27,857 nucleotides of DNA from JBELHO01 sp042091375 (lineage in GTDB: Bacteria > Pseudomonadota > Gammaproteobacteria > Enterobacterales > Alteromonadaceae): NCBI GenBank assembly GCA_042091375.1, contig JBELHO010000042.1, forward strand, positions 1 through 27,857, in the 5' to 3' direction. The notes under the pieces were generated by a model. That model made no database searches. It saw only the letters and a list, made by a program, of their open reading frames with translations, and had not been told where the DNA came from. Shown here one piece after another: positions 5,405 through 13,982 of the stretch; within the stretch, counting starts at the first letter, position 1; every line of letters begins with the position of its first letter. The position numbers and the translations under genes were made by a program.

Positions 5405-6247
5405 ATGGGAATAGATAATGCGCTTTACACCCATCTTGTTGATAAAATAAAACAAGACAGGTTAGTGTTACCTACCTTACCCGAAATCGCGTTGAAAGTT
5501 AGGCAAGCAGTAGATGATCCCAGAGCCAATCTAAGTTATATCAGTGAGGTGATCAGCTTAGATCCAGCTCTGTCTTTGGGGATATTGAAGGTAGCCAATA
5601 ATGCGGTATTAGGGCGGGGTGTGCATGTAGAAACCGTCAATCAAGCCGTCACTCGCATTGGTTTACGACAAATAAAAAGTATTGCCACCGCTATGGCACT
5701 TGAGCAATTATTTGTTTCTGACAATGAAATGATCACTTCATACTTGCGGCGTTGTTGGTCTAAAACCGTTGACGTTACCGCTGTTGCCATGTGTTTATTG
5801 ACCTTGTATTTGCATAAAAACAAGCATGCACCTCTCACCCTTGATACCTTAACCTTAGCTTCATTAGTGCATAATGTTGGTATTTTACCTATATTAACCG
5901 AAGCCGAGCAGTACCCTGACATATTTGCTAATTATGCTTTTTTACAGCAAGTCATCCAAAAGCTTGCCAATAATATTGGTGGGCAAGTCACAAGCGCTTG
6001 GGGATTTTCGCAGGATTTTACCGATATAGTGCTGTGTTGGAACAATTTATCTATATTACCGACAGAAGTGCATTATCTTGATTTTATTAGGGCAGGAGCC
6101 ATCTATCACAATGTTTTTAAAAGTGATACCACTAAGACCATTTTGCTCGAAAGTTATGTGAACAAGGGGATTTTGCCACATGTCGATTTTATGGCAACCT
6201 CAGATTTTACTGCGATGTTAGCTCAGGTAAATAGTTTGTTTGATTAG
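5405..6247 (+). CDS. HDOD-domain signalling protein
   Basis: A 280-residue cytoplasmic protein of the HDOD family, a non-hydrolytic relative of HD phosphohydrolases that usually acts as a scaffold or output module in signalling, often linked to c-di-GMP, stress or motility control. Family features are LPTLPEIALKVRQAVDDP near the N-terminus, then SLDPALSLGILKVANNA and the hydrophobic motif TRIGLRQIKSIATAMAL, followed by an all-helical C-terminal half. I chose ATG 5405 because the family normally begins shortly before the LPTLP motif and AAGG (5394-5397) lies 7 bases upstream. A GTG at 5360 would add 15 unconserved residues. It is alone in its transcription unit, convergent with rdgC. The specific partner cannot be told from sequence. 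Confidence 0.85.
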   Translation: MGIDNALYTHLVDKIKQDRLVLPTLPEIALKVRQAVDDPRANLSYISEVISLDPALSLGILKVANNAVLGRGVHVETVNQAVTRIGLRQIKSIATAMALEQLFVSDNEMITSYLRRCWSKTVDVTAVAMCLLTLYLHKNKHAPLTLDTLTLASLVHNVGILPILTEAEQYPDIFANYAFLQQVIQKLANNIGGQVTSAWGFSQDFTDIVLCWNNLSILPTEVHYLDFIRAGAIYHNVFKSDTTKTILLESYVNKGILPHVDFMATSDFTAMLAQVNSLFD

Positions 6248-6255
6248 ATAACTTA

Positions 6256-6289
6256 TTGCGCTAGGGCACTGGCTAGTGCCTTAGCGTAA
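6256..6289. terminator. Strong stem-loop between convergent genes
   Basis: A 15-bp stem (TTGCGCTAGGGCACT 6256-6270 with 6275-6289, two G-T pairs) and a 4-base loop, placed between the stop codons of the HDOD gene and rdgC. It lacks a T-tract on both strands, so it may act as a bidirectional RNA 3'-end stabiliser rather than a canonical intrinsic terminator. A second small stem (6292-6298 with 6310-6316) overlaps the rdgC stop. Confidence 0.55.
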
Positions 6290-6307
6290 TTCAAGCCTTG
6301 TTGTCGA

Positions 6308-7231
6308 TCAGGCTTGCTCAAGATAGTCGCTGGCGTTCACCGAAAATTCAGTGAGTAAATCACTGATCAAACGGTTCAGTTCACCTGCCATTAAACTAAA
6401 ATCGGCGTCTATTTTTGCCACTGCATCGTCGCTGTCTATGTCATCATTTTGCTCTTGTAACACATCAAAGAATTTCAAACGCTTGATAGCAAGATCGTCA
6501 CATAGAATGAATGAGATAGCATCGTCCCATTCGAGGGCGAGTTTCACCACAAATTTGTCAGCATTTAAATGTGCCTTGATTTCATCGTTGCCCAGATCTT
6601 GGTTTTTGACTCGCACAACAGCGCCATCGTCGCCTAAACCGTGTAATTCTGCTTCCATGCCCAATTGAAAATTGTCACCGATATTGTGGTCAGTTAACCA
6701 GTCAGTCATTTTCTCATCAGGGGCTTTTTCAGGGGCAACGCTGGTCACTGGTAATGTGCCTAATACTTTGCGCAACAAGGCTAAAAAATCCTCGGCCTTA
6801 CTGCGACTACTGGTATTAACCACAATGATGTTTTGTTCAGGATTAATATACCCATGGGTATCAGTCACCCGTGAAAACGCTCTAGGCAAAAGTTCATCAA
6901 TAATATCTTCTTTGAACTGTTGCTTTTCTTTTTTAGTGGCATTTCTCGATTGTTCATTTTCGAGTTTGCTTATTCGCTCTTCTAGCATGTCTTTTATTAC
7001 AGGGGCGGGGAGAATTTTTTCTTCTTTACGCGCGCATAAAAGATGATTGCCCGCTACGGTATGAACTTTATTGTGACCGTGTTTACCAAGGGCGTTAACC
7101 CAGCCAACATGCGACATTTCAGTAGAGCCGCAGGGGGTAAATGCGTGCTCTGATAGGTGTTGCTCTAAGTCTTTTTCTGACCAATTAAAGGGGCGAGTAA
7201 AGGCAAAAAAATAGAGGTTTTTAAACCACAT
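6308..7231 (-). CDS. rdgC: Recombination-associated protein RdgC
   Basis: RdgC is a ring-forming, sequence-independent double-strand DNA-binding protein of the nucleoid that limits RecA activity in E. coli and affects replication-fork recombination. The protein starts MWFKNLYFFAFTRPF and contains CGSTEMSHVGWVNALG, then NIIVVNTSSRSKAEDFLALLRKVLG, then the C-terminal ALEWDDAISFILCDDLAIKRLKF, all of which fit the family from memory. Length is 307 residues from the chosen ATG at 7231, close to the usual ~300. A start further upstream at 7252 adds MGLGLVI, which the family lacks, whereas AGGA lies about 10 bases before ATG 7231. Single gene, convergent with the HDOD gene. Confidence 0.95.
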   Translation of the reverse strand: MWFKNLYFFAFTRPFNWSEKDLEQHLSEHAFTPCGSTEMSHVGWVNALGKHGHNKVHTVAGNHLLCARKEEKILPAPVIKDMLEERISKLENEQSRNATKKEKQQFKEDIIDELLPRAFSRVTDTHGYINPEQNIIVVNTSSRSKAEDFLALLRKVLGTLPVTSVAPEKAPDEKMTDWLTDHNIGDNFQLGMEAELHGLGDDGAVVRVKNQDLGNDEIKAHLNADKFVVKLALEWDDAISFILCDDLAIKRLKFFDVLQEQNDDIDSDDAVAKIDADFSLMAGELNRLISDLLTEFSVNASDYLEQA

Positions 7232-7292
7232 AATAACGAGTCCTAGGCCCATTTTTGCGGGCTAATTTAAGAAAAAGGCTATAGTAACGCAA

Positions 7293-7333
7293 TTGAATTG
7301 ACCATGACATACTTTTATTTGTGGTCAATTCAA
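7293..7333. repeat. Perfect 12-bp inverted repeat
   Basis: TTGAATTGACCA (7293-7304) and TGGTCAATTCAA (7322-7333) are exact reverse complements separated by 17 bases. The element lies between the end of the histidine kinase gene and the start of rdgC (both minus strand). It could be a transcript-end stem-loop for the kinase gene, although no T-tract follows, or an operator of rdgC. Confidence 0.65.
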
Positions 7334-7371
7334 CGCCGTTCAGGAGGTGAATAGCTGCAACGGTTGATCAT

Positions 7372-9114
7372 TTAAACTAAACTTTTGAAATAGATGTCAT
7401 AAACGAGTCCATGTTGATTATCACTGCTGGCTTCTATCCTGCCATTTAAAGTGTCTGTGACTAGGTTGTGAATGATGTAAGTGCCTAGGTTGTTGTTGTT
7501 GGTTTGCTCAGGACTGAAATGTGGCTCAAATATATGTGCTAAATTGTCATTGCTGACGCCAACACCGTTATCGGCATAGGTGATGTGAATTTCTTCACCT
7601 TTCATGACTAATCGAATGTGAATTTTTCCTCGGTTTTGGTTGGCAAAACCATGGGTTATAGAGTTGAGGATCAAGTGGGTGAATATTTGTGCGAGTGCAC
7701 CTGCGTGGCTGTATAGTTCAATTTTTTCTGGACAATCTATGTGGATTGAATGACTAGTTTTTTTCAGTTTGGGATGTAAAGAGTGGATAATTTCATCGAT
7801 ATAGGCCGCTATGTTGATCAAGCGTATTTTTCCGCTGGTTTGATCGATTGCCACTTGTTTGTAGCTGCTAATTAATTCTGATGCACGTTGTAAATTACTC
7901 AATAACAACGCAATCGCTTGTTCGGTGTTTTGTACAAAGTCATCTAGACTGCGTTTACTTAATTTTTGTTGTTTAATATCTTCGGAGATTTTTGAGAGTA
8001 AGTCAGATAGATAACTTGAGGCGGTGATCCCTATACCGATCGGCGTATCGATTTCATGGGAAACTTCCGCCGCTAATTTACCTAATAAAGACATTTTTTC
8101 TGCATCTAACAGACGAACTTGCGCCTTGTTTAATTCTATAATAGAGTTTTTTAATTCGTGGTTAGTTTGCGTCAAGGTTAACTCAGTATTACTGCGCCGA
8201 CTATTTTCTGCCTTGAGTTGATTTTGTTGGGCGAGTAATTCGCGCTGTTGTCTTTCCATTTTCAACATAGTGGTACTCAGGGAAGAGGTTTTCCTTGCCA
8301 CTTCTTGTTCGAGCATTAAGTTTTGTTCATCCAACTTGTCATTGGAAGCAACGACTTCACTCTGTGCGCGCGCTAATTTTTCTTTATGGCCAATTAATTC
8401 ATTGATCAAGTTATTGTATGCAGATTGTAATACGCTTAACTCATTTTGTTCATAGTTGATGATTTGAACGCTTGAAGATTCAGGATCATCTAAGTCAATT
8501 TGATTGATTTGTTCGGTTAATTGATTCAGTGGGTTGGTGAGTAATTTAGAGAAAGCCAGTGAAAACAGAATCATTAATGCCGCTGTTTTTACCATGGCAT
8601 TACCAATAAGAAAATATATCCCCACTTCAATACGGTTAAATATCACTTCATTACTTGACCACAGTGTTACTGTACCCACTTCTGTGGTGCGCCCAGAAAA
8701 TGAAAATATCAGAGGAAAGCTGTGTCCGAAAAAACCATGAGAAAAAAAGTTAGAACCGAAATAGTCAAGTAAGGTGTCTTCATTATTAATGCTAGGTAAT
8801 TGATCATTGTCGGCAAATTCACCGATTTCAGTGATGATTTGTCCGCTCTCATCAGTAACCTTAATACCTTTAACCATAGGAATAGCTACTAGCCCTTCAG
8901 CAATATCAATGGCTTGTTGGGTATTTAACTCCCATACTGCTCTAGTTAAACTGCTGCTAAAGGTTTTTTCTAAGGTTATTAATTCACTGTCAATATGATT
9001 TTTAGTATTGACAATTTCAGCCCCTATCTGCACGCCAGTAACTAAAAAAGTAAATAAAAAATAAAAAGATAATACTCGACTGAGAAGTTTTCTGGAAATA
9101 CTGGTTATTTTCAT
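7372..9114 (-). CDS. Membrane sensor histidine kinase with coiled coil, orphan
   Basis: A 580-residue two-component sensor in the inner membrane. TM1 is about residues 11-33, a periplasmic sensor region runs about 34-163, and TM2 about 164-190, followed by a HAMP-like linker. A long coiled coil runs from about 225 to 345 (many Gln/Glu/Leu heptads), then the dimerisation/phosphoacceptor motif AAEVSHEIDTPIG with His353, and a HATPase domain with N-box HLILNSITHGF, G1 box YADNGVGV and the F-box-like IFEPHF. The G2 box is degenerate: NNLGTYIIHNLV instead of the common GxGLGLxIxxxLV. HEIDTPIG rather than HELxTPL marks a divergent HisKA subgroup. No response regulator is adjacent, and phoB downstream has its own phoR. 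The start has AAGAG about 6 bases upstream. The signal sensed is unknown. Confidence 0.85.
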   Translation of the reverse strand: MKITSISRKLLSRVLSFYFLFTFLVTGVQIGAEIVNTKNHIDSELITLEKTFSSSLTRAVWELNTQQAIDIAEGLVAIPMVKGIKVTDESGQIITEIGEFADNDQLPSINNEDTLLDYFGSNFFSHGFFGHSFPLIFSFSGRTTEVGTVTLWSSNEVIFNRIEVGIYFLIGNAMVKTAALMILFSLAFSKLLTNPLNQLTEQINQIDLDDPESSSVQIINYEQNELSVLQSAYNNLINELIGHKEKLARAQSEVVASNDKLDEQNLMLEQEVARKTSSLSTTMLKMERQQRELLAQQNQLKAENSRRSNTELTLTQTNHELKNSIIELNKAQVRLLDAEKMSLLGKLAAEVSHEIDTPIGIGITASSYLSDLLSKISEDIKQQKLSKRSLDDFVQNTEQAIALLLSNLQRASELISSYKQVAIDQTSGKIRLINIAAYIDEIIHSLHPKLKKTSHSIHIDCPEKIELYSHAGALAQIFTHLILNSITHGFANQNRGKIHIRLVMKGEEIHITYADNGVGVSNDNLAHIFEPHFSPEQTNNNNLGTYIIHNLVTDTLNGRIEASSDNQHGLVYDIYFKSLV

Positions 9115-9404
9115 GAGCGCTCTTATAAGATTGACTACTTTTTTATCGCTTACTCTATATTAACTATTTTATTGACAATGAATAGTCTTTTATTTGAGTG
9201 GGCAAAAATCGGTGGTAAGCCATTATAAAATAATACTTTTTAAAAAATTAGCCATATTCTTACAAGCTGGGCTTATCATCTTTCTGTCATGTAAATTTAC
9301 ACAAAGCTTAATAAATATTTAATATTTTCACAAAAGTGACATCTTGGTTAGGCGCAATGTGTGGCAAATAATTTGTACCAATTTTAATTTACTAAGGTAT
9401 TCCC
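9115..9404. other. Divergent promoter region between histidine kinase and porin
   Basis: 290 bases without a gene, AT-rich, holding the porin Pho box (9273-9290) and presumably a promoter for the kinase gene on the minus strand that I cannot place. Confidence 0.5.
9273..9290 (+). promoter_or_regulatory. Pho box upstream of the porin gene
   Basis: TTATCAT-CTTT-CTGTCAT fits the PhoB 7-4-7 direct-repeat pattern (consensus CTGTCAT twice, 11-bp period), with the second half perfect. It lies about 115 bases before the porin ATG. The -10 element is not clear at the expected position, unlike at phoB, pstS and pstC. Confidence 0.75.
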
Positions 9405-10331
9405 ATGAAACTTAAACATAACCTTTTAGCCGCCGCGATAATATCAACTACATCAGTTTCAGCGATGGCATCTGAAGTCAATATATACGCTAAGGCACTT
9501 TTAACACTTCAGTCGTCCGATGAAGGCAACGTTTCATTTACTGAAGTTAAAAGTAATGCTTCTGGTATTGGCTTCAAAGGTACTCATGATCTTGTTGATG
9601 GTCTTGAAGTTGTTTTTAAGGCTGAATTTCAAGTAGACCTTGACGGTGATAGTGACGAAGGTGACAGTATCACTGATAAAAAAATATATTGGTCTTCGCG
9701 GTGTATTTGCTGAAGTATTGTTAGGAAAAAATGATACTATGTTAATGCAGTCAAAAGGCAAAGTGGATTTATTCAGTGATTTGAATGCCGATATTAAAAA
9801 CCTTTGGAAAGGCGAAAATCGCATGTCTGATACAATTTCATACAAGTCTCCAATGTTCTAAGGCATTCAATTAGGTGTTACTTATGTTATTGAAGACAGT
9901 GTGGATGCTGAAGACGCGACATCAATTGCGCTATTCTATGGTGATAAAAGACTAAAAAAAAATCGCCGTTGTTTGCCTCAATAGCGCTTGATTCAGAGAT
10001 GAAAGGTTATGATACTACTCGTGCAACTGTTTCTGGTAAAATTGCTGGCGTTACTCTGGGGACGATATTACACAACCAAGAAAGTGTATCAAGTGGTGAA
10101 GAATTAAGCGGTTTGTTGATATCAGCAAAGTATGGACTTGATAAAGTGACTTTAAAGGGACAATTCCAAACAGCATCTGTTGATGGTGGCGATGATAAAT
10201 CAGGCTTTACCCTAGGTGCCGACTATAAATTAGCTAAAAACACTAAGTTACTTGCCTATTACACAACATTTGATATGGATACTGGTGCTGATGAAGATTA
10301 TTTAACAGTAGGTATTGAATATAAATTTTAA
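9405..10331 (+). pseudogene. Broken outer-membrane porin (Gram-negative trimeric porin type)
   Basis: The intact ancestor would be a ~300-residue outer-membrane beta-barrel. A signal peptide (MKLKHNLLAAAIISTTSVSAMASE) precedes NIYAKALLTLQ; GIGFKGTHDLVDGLEVVFKAEFQ and YIGLRGVFAEVLLGKND are typical porin strands; and the end GIEYKF has the terminal Phe used for barrel assembly. The frame is broken three times: an extra A in the A7 run at 9678-9684, a TAA stop at 9859-9861 in the second frame, and a missing A in the A9 run at 9954-9962, after which the original frame resumes. Its Pho box and place before phoB suggest a phosphate-starvation porin. Poly-A slippage or sequencing error could explain the frameshifts, but not the nonsense codon. 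Confidence 0.85.
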
Positions 10332-10355
10332 TATCAAACAATATTCATATTGAAT

Positions 10356-10387
10356 CTAAAAAAGCGGCTTTTATGTCGCTTTTTTAG
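10356..10387 (+). terminator. Intrinsic terminator after the porin gene
   Basis: CTAAAAAAGCGGC (10356-10368) pairs with GTCGCTTTTTTAG (10375-10387), a 13-bp stem with one G-T pair, and the right arm supplies a T6 tract. It begins 24 bases after the porin stop and separates it from the phoB promoter. Confidence 0.8.
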
Positions 10388-10411
10388 TATTTATGAGAAA
10401 AAATTGGTGTT

Positions 10412-10445
10412 TTGTCATGAAAGTGTCACAATATATTTGCACAAT
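10412..10445 (+). promoter_or_regulatory. Pho box and -10 of phoB
   Basis: TTGTCAT-GAAA-GTGTCAC (10412-10429) matches the PhoB direct-repeat pattern. Ten bases later CACAAT (10440-10445) stands as a 4/6 match to the -10 element. This is the same geometry as at pstS and pstC, indicating autoregulation of phoBR. Confidence 0.8.
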
Positions 10446-10485
10446 CTTTTTTGTTGTTATCCATTGGATATGATCAGGAAATACT

Positions 10486-11187
10486 ATGAACAGACAAATA
10501 TTGGTTGTCGAAGATGAGACGCCGATCAGAGAAATGATCACTTTTGTTTTAGAGCAAAATGGATTTAATTCTATTGAAGCTGAAGATTTTGATGCAGGCC
10601 TTCAAAAGGTAAAAGAGCCATACCCAGATCTTATTTTGCTCGACTGGATGTTACCAGGTGGCTCAGGTATCAAATTAGCTAAAGCGCTAAAACAAAACGA
10701 ATATACACGTGCCATCCCAATTATTATGCTGACTGCTCGCTCCGATGAGGATGATAAAGTCAAAGGGTTTGAAGTGGGTATTGACGATTATATCACTAAG
10801 CCTTTTTCGCCCAAAGAATTGATCGCCCGAATAAAAGCAGTGATCCGAAGAGTCTCTCCTACTTCTCTGGAAGAAGCTATCGACTTTCATGGAATGAAGC
10901 TTGATCCTGTCGCTCATCGTGTATCGATTAATGAAGAACCTCTAGATTTAGGACCGACAGAATTTCGTTTGTTACATTTTTTTATGACTCATACCGAGCG
11001 TGTTTACAGTCGAGAGCAGTTATTAGACAACGTCTGGGGCACTAATGTGTATGTTGAAGACCGCACTGTCGATGTTCATATTCGCCGATTGAGAAAAGCC
11101 ATATCTGGTGCGGGTCACGAAGACTTTATTCAAACCGTGCGTGGCTCTGGTTATCGATTCTCAAGCAAACTAAAATTACGTGCTTGA
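10486..11187 (+). CDS. phoB: Phosphate regulon response regulator PhoB
   Basis: OmpR/PhoB-class response regulator of phosphate starvation; phosphorylated by PhoR, it binds Pho boxes and recruits sigma-70 RNA polymerase. The receiver domain (1-120) has acidic pocket Asp10/Glu11, phosphoacceptor Asp53 (LLDWMLPG) and Lys105 in ITKPFSP. The winged-helix DNA-binding domain (about 130-228) has LGPTEFRLLHFF and DRTVDVHIRRLRKAI followed by TVRGSGYRF. Length 233 is almost the same as E. coli PhoB (229). AGGAAA precedes the ATG at good spacing. phoR starts 9 bases after its stop, and a Pho box lies upstream. Confidence 0.97.
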   Translation: MNRQILVVEDETPIREMITFVLEQNGFNSIEAEDFDAGLQKVKEPYPDLILLDWMLPGGSGIKLAKALKQNEYTRAIPIIMLTARSDEDDKVKGFEVGIDDYITKPFSPKELIARIKAVIRRVSPTSLEEAIDFHGMKLDPVAHRVSINEEPLDLGPTEFRLLHFFMTHTERVYSREQLLDNVWGTNVYVEDRTVDVHIRRLRKAISGAGHEDFIQTVRGSGYRFSSKLKLRA

Positions 11188-11196
11188 TTTTTAACA

Positions 11197-12504
11197 ATGT
11201 ATATAAGCTTCTCCTTAGCTGCAATTATCAAGCGTTTAGTTGTTGTTTTGTTTTTTACAGCAGGCATTGGCTATGTAATAGGTTACCCTTTAGAGGGTAT
11301 CATTTTGGGCTTGATCTCACTTTTAGTTTGGCACTATTACCACTTGAACAAATTAACTCAATGGTTGTGGCGCAGTAAATCCCTAACTCCCCCTCAGGCT
11401 GGAGGAATTTGGGGAAGTATATACGATGGTTTATATCTACAAACGATAAAATTCCGAAAAAAACAGAAACGACTTAATGATAAGATAAAAAAATTTAGAG
11501 ATGGTGCTGAAGCATTACCCGATGCTGCTCTATTGTTATCTGAAGATTTATGCATTGAATGGGGAAATAAAAAAGCTCAGCACATTCTTGGGCTGAAATG
11601 GCCTAATGATGTCGGTCAACGGTTGGATAATTTATTGCGTTTTCCTGAGTTTTCTAAATACCTTGCAGAAAATAACTTTGAACATCCTTGTTTGATCCCT
11701 TCACCTTCAAATATAGAGAATACCTTAGAGCTTAGGTTAATGCCATATGGCACTGAACAAATATTGGTTATTGCTCGTGACGTCAGCAAATTGCAGCGAC
11801 TAGATAAAATGCGTCGTGATTTTGTTGCCAATGTTTCCCATGAATTAAAAACGCCCCTTACTGTGGTTAGGGGGTATGTTGAAATGGTGCAACAAACTGA
11901 TCACCACCTCGATCCGCACTGGCATAAGGCTTTTTCCAGTATAGAATCACAAGTGTCCAGAATGGATAGACTCGTTGAGCAGTTGCTCTTGTTATCAAAG
12001 GTAGAGAATCAAGAAGGTGTTGATGACTATGAACAAATTGACATACCAACAATGCTCCATACTTTAGTTGACGACTGTCAATGGTTAAATCAACAGAAAC
12101 AGCATGAGATCAGTTTTGATATTGATGATTCATTGACGATTAAAGGCATTGAAAGCGAAATCAAAAGTGCTTGTTCAAACTTACTTTCAAATGCCATCGC
12201 TTATACACCTACACAAGGCAAAATTCATTTAACTTGGCAAAGAGATAATGATAAAGCTAAATTTTCAGTGAAAGATAATGGTGTTGGCATTAGGCCTGAA
12301 TTTGTTAATCGCTTAACTGAGCGTTTTTTTCGCATTGACAAGTCTCGTTCGCGCAACACCGGCGGGGCAGGCTTAGGACTTGCTATCGTTAAACACGTAT
12401 TGAATCGTCATCAAGCTGAGCTAGTGATCAACAGCCAGTGGGGTAAAGGTTGTGAATTTAGCATTTTTTTTGACCTTCATTTGAGCCAGTCTTTCACGGG
12501 CTAA
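11197..12504 (+). CDS. phoR: Phosphate regulon sensor histidine kinase PhoR
   Basis: Inner-membrane histidine kinase/phosphatase of PhoB that reads phosphate status through the Pst transporter and PhoU rather than through a large periplasmic sensor. Two N-terminal hydrophobic segments (about 8-29 and 33-48) with almost no periplasmic loop are followed by a charged region, a PAS domain (about 100-195), HisKA with RRDFVANVSHELKTPL (His215), and HATPase with an N-box (SNLLSNAIAYTP), VKDNGVGI and GGAGLGLAIVKHVL. At 435 residues it matches E. coli PhoR (431). It is in operon with phoB (9-base gap). No strong ribosome binding site precedes ATG 11197, suggesting coupling to phoB translation. Confidence 0.96.
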   Translation: MYISFSLAAIIKRLVVVLFFTAGIGYVIGYPLEGIILGLISLLVWHYYHLNKLTQWLWRSKSLTPPQAGGIWGSIYDGLYLQTIKFRKKQKRLNDKIKKFRDGAEALPDAALLLSEDLCIEWGNKKAQHILGLKWPNDVGQRLDNLLRFPEFSKYLAENNFEHPCLIPSPSNIENTLELRLMPYGTEQILVIARDVSKLQRLDKMRRDFVANVSHELKTPLTVVRGYVEMVQQTDHHLDPHWHKAFSSIESQVSRMDRLVEQLLLLSKVENQEGVDDYEQIDIPTMLHTLVDDCQWLNQQKQHEISFDIDDSLTIKGIESEIKSACSNLLSNAIAYTPTQGKIHLTWQRDNDKAKFSVKDNGVGIRPEFVNRLTERFFRIDKSRSRNTGGAGLGLAIVKHVLNRHQAELVINSQWGKGCEFSIFFDLHLSQSFTG

Positions 12505-12936
12505 ACTTTAACTTAGGCTTTTTAATTTTGCTAAATCAAACATAAAGCCAAAGAAAATCTGAGAAATGAATTAAAAGTTAAAGTCATAGTCAAAGGCTAT
12601 GGCTAATTTCAAACTAACATCATTGAAAGTCGTAAAAGTATAATGGATACACAATACGCTTTTCGCCTTGTTATTTTAAAATTTGCTTATAGCAGAGGCT
12701 AAAATGAAAGATCAACAGACCCTAATGTAGATATCGATATTTTTGAGCTTTAGCTTACATTTAAATAGTATTTTACAAATAAGTCTGTTGCCATATAGCT
12801 GTCATAAATTATAAATATAATTATCACGTAAGCTTTCTATAGTAATGAAAATAATCGACTGGTAACAGAACAGTCGATTTAGCAGTCAGCAAATATTTAT
12901 ACCTTATAGTATAACCCTGTCTCATTGGAGAATAAT
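12505..12936. other. Intergenic region phoR-pstS
   Basis: No gene seen. A stem-loop at 12582-12604 (AGTCATAGTC pairing with GGCTATGGCT around AAA, two G-T pairs) lies about 80 bases after phoR without a T-tract and may end the phoBR transcript. The pstS Pho box and -10 lie at 12788-12821, giving a 5' leader of roughly 110 bases. Confidence 0.55.
12788..12821 (+). promoter_or_regulatory. Pho box and -10 of pstS
   Basis: TTGCCAT-ATAG-CTGTCAT (12788-12805) matches the PhoB direct repeat with a perfect second half, and a consensus TATAAT (12816-12821) starts ten bases after the box. This is the textbook layout of a PhoB-activated promoter. Confidence 0.88.
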
Positions 12937-13899
12937 ATGAGTTTACAACGTGCATTTAGCATCATTAGTTTAACAAGTTTGCTGAGTTTCTCAGCTTTAG
13001 CAGTAGATAAAGATTTACCTGAGTATCAAAAAGTGAGTGGTATTTCAGGTAATATTTCATCTGTAGGCTCAGACACATTAGCTAATATGATGACTTTTTG
13101 GGCAGAAAAATTTAAACGTACTTACCCCAATGTCAATGTACAAATTCAAGCAGCAGGCTCTTCAACTGCGCCACCAGCGTTAACCGAGTCAACTTCTAAC
13201 TTAGGCCCAATGAGCCGAGCTATGAAGTCGCGTGAAATGCAAGCGTTTGAAAAAAATCACGGTTATAAACCTACGGCAGTGCGTGTGGCAATTGATTCAC
13301 TTGCCGTTTTTGTTCATAGAGACAACCCGCTAAAAGGTCTTAATATCGAACAAGTTGATGCCATATTTTCAAGAAACCGCAAATGTGGAGCTAATGAAGA
13401 TGTAAATCGCTGGGGTGACTTGGGTTTAACTGGCGCTTGGCAAGGCAGAGATATTCAACTTTACGGTCGTAACTCAGTAGCGGGAACTTACGGCTACTTT
13501 AAGAAAAGAGGTTTGTGTAAGGGTGACTTTAAAAACAATGTGAACGAGCAACCTGGCTCTGCGTCTGTAGTGCAATCTGTATCTTCATCTTTAAACGGTA
13601 TAGGTTACTCTGGTATTGGTTACAAAACTTCAGGTGTTCGTGCTTTACCCTTAGCTAAAAAAGGCGAAGATTATGTTGAAGCGAACATGGCTAACGCTGT
13701 TGCAAAGAAATACCCACTGTCTCGCTTTTTATATGTTTATGTTAACAAGGCACCAAACAAGCCTCTTGATCCAATGGAAGCTGAATTTTTGAGAATGGTC
13801 TTGTCTAAAACTGGTCAAAAGGTGGTGGAAAAAGATGGTTATATTCCATTGCCTAAATCAGTTGTTGATAAAGAATTGAAAAAACTAGGTCTACTTTAA
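12937..13899 (+). CDS. pstS: Periplasmic phosphate-binding protein PstS
   Basis: High-affinity phosphate-binding component of the Pst ABC importer. The ATG at 12937 has GGAG six bases upstream; an earlier TTG at 12925 lacks support. A signal peptide (MSLQRAFSIISLTSLLSFSALA) is followed by the mature protein, with phosphate-site motifs SSVGSDTLANMM, QAAGSSTAPPAL and GPMSRAMKSRE, then YGRNSVAGTYGYF and GYSGIGYKT. The length, 320 residues, suits the PstS family of the Vibrio/Shewanella/Alteromonas type. It carries its own Pho promoter and terminator, so it is transcribed apart from pstCAB, which lies about 6.2 kb downstream. Confidence 0.95.
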   Translation: MSLQRAFSIISLTSLLSFSALAVDKDLPEYQKVSGISGNISSVGSDTLANMMTFWAEKFKRTYPNVNVQIQAAGSSTAPPALTESTSNLGPMSRAMKSREMQAFEKNHGYKPTAVRVAIDSLAVFVHRDNPLKGLNIEQVDAIFSRNRKCGANEDVNRWGDLGLTGAWQGRDIQLYGRNSVAGTYGYFKKRGLCKGDFKNNVNEQPGSASVVQSVSSSLNGIGYSGIGYKTSGVRALPLAKKGEDYVEANMANAVAKKYPLSRFLYVYVNKAPNKPLDPMEAEFLRMVLSKTGQKVVEKDGYIPLPKSVVDKELKKLGLL

Positions 13900-13925
13900 T
13901 CACAGAGTCAGTTTCCTTTAATAAT

Positions 13926-13959
13926 AAAAATGCCACTATTTAGAAACTGTGGCATTTTT
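13926..13959. terminator. Bidirectional intrinsic terminator between pstS and the GcvR-like gene
   Basis: AAAAATGCCAC (13926-13936) pairs with GTGGCATTTTT (13949-13959) and is followed by further Ts. The A-rich left arm gives a T-tract on the minus strand too, so it can serve both convergent genes. Confidence 0.85.
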
Positions 13960-13982
13960 TTATCAATTATTTGTTGATGAAA

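Noticed and set aside
9954..9962. Porin poly-A tracts as an active phase-variation switch
   Set aside because: The in-frame TAA at 9859-9861 would still stop translation after any slippage correction, so a reversible switch does not work in this copy.
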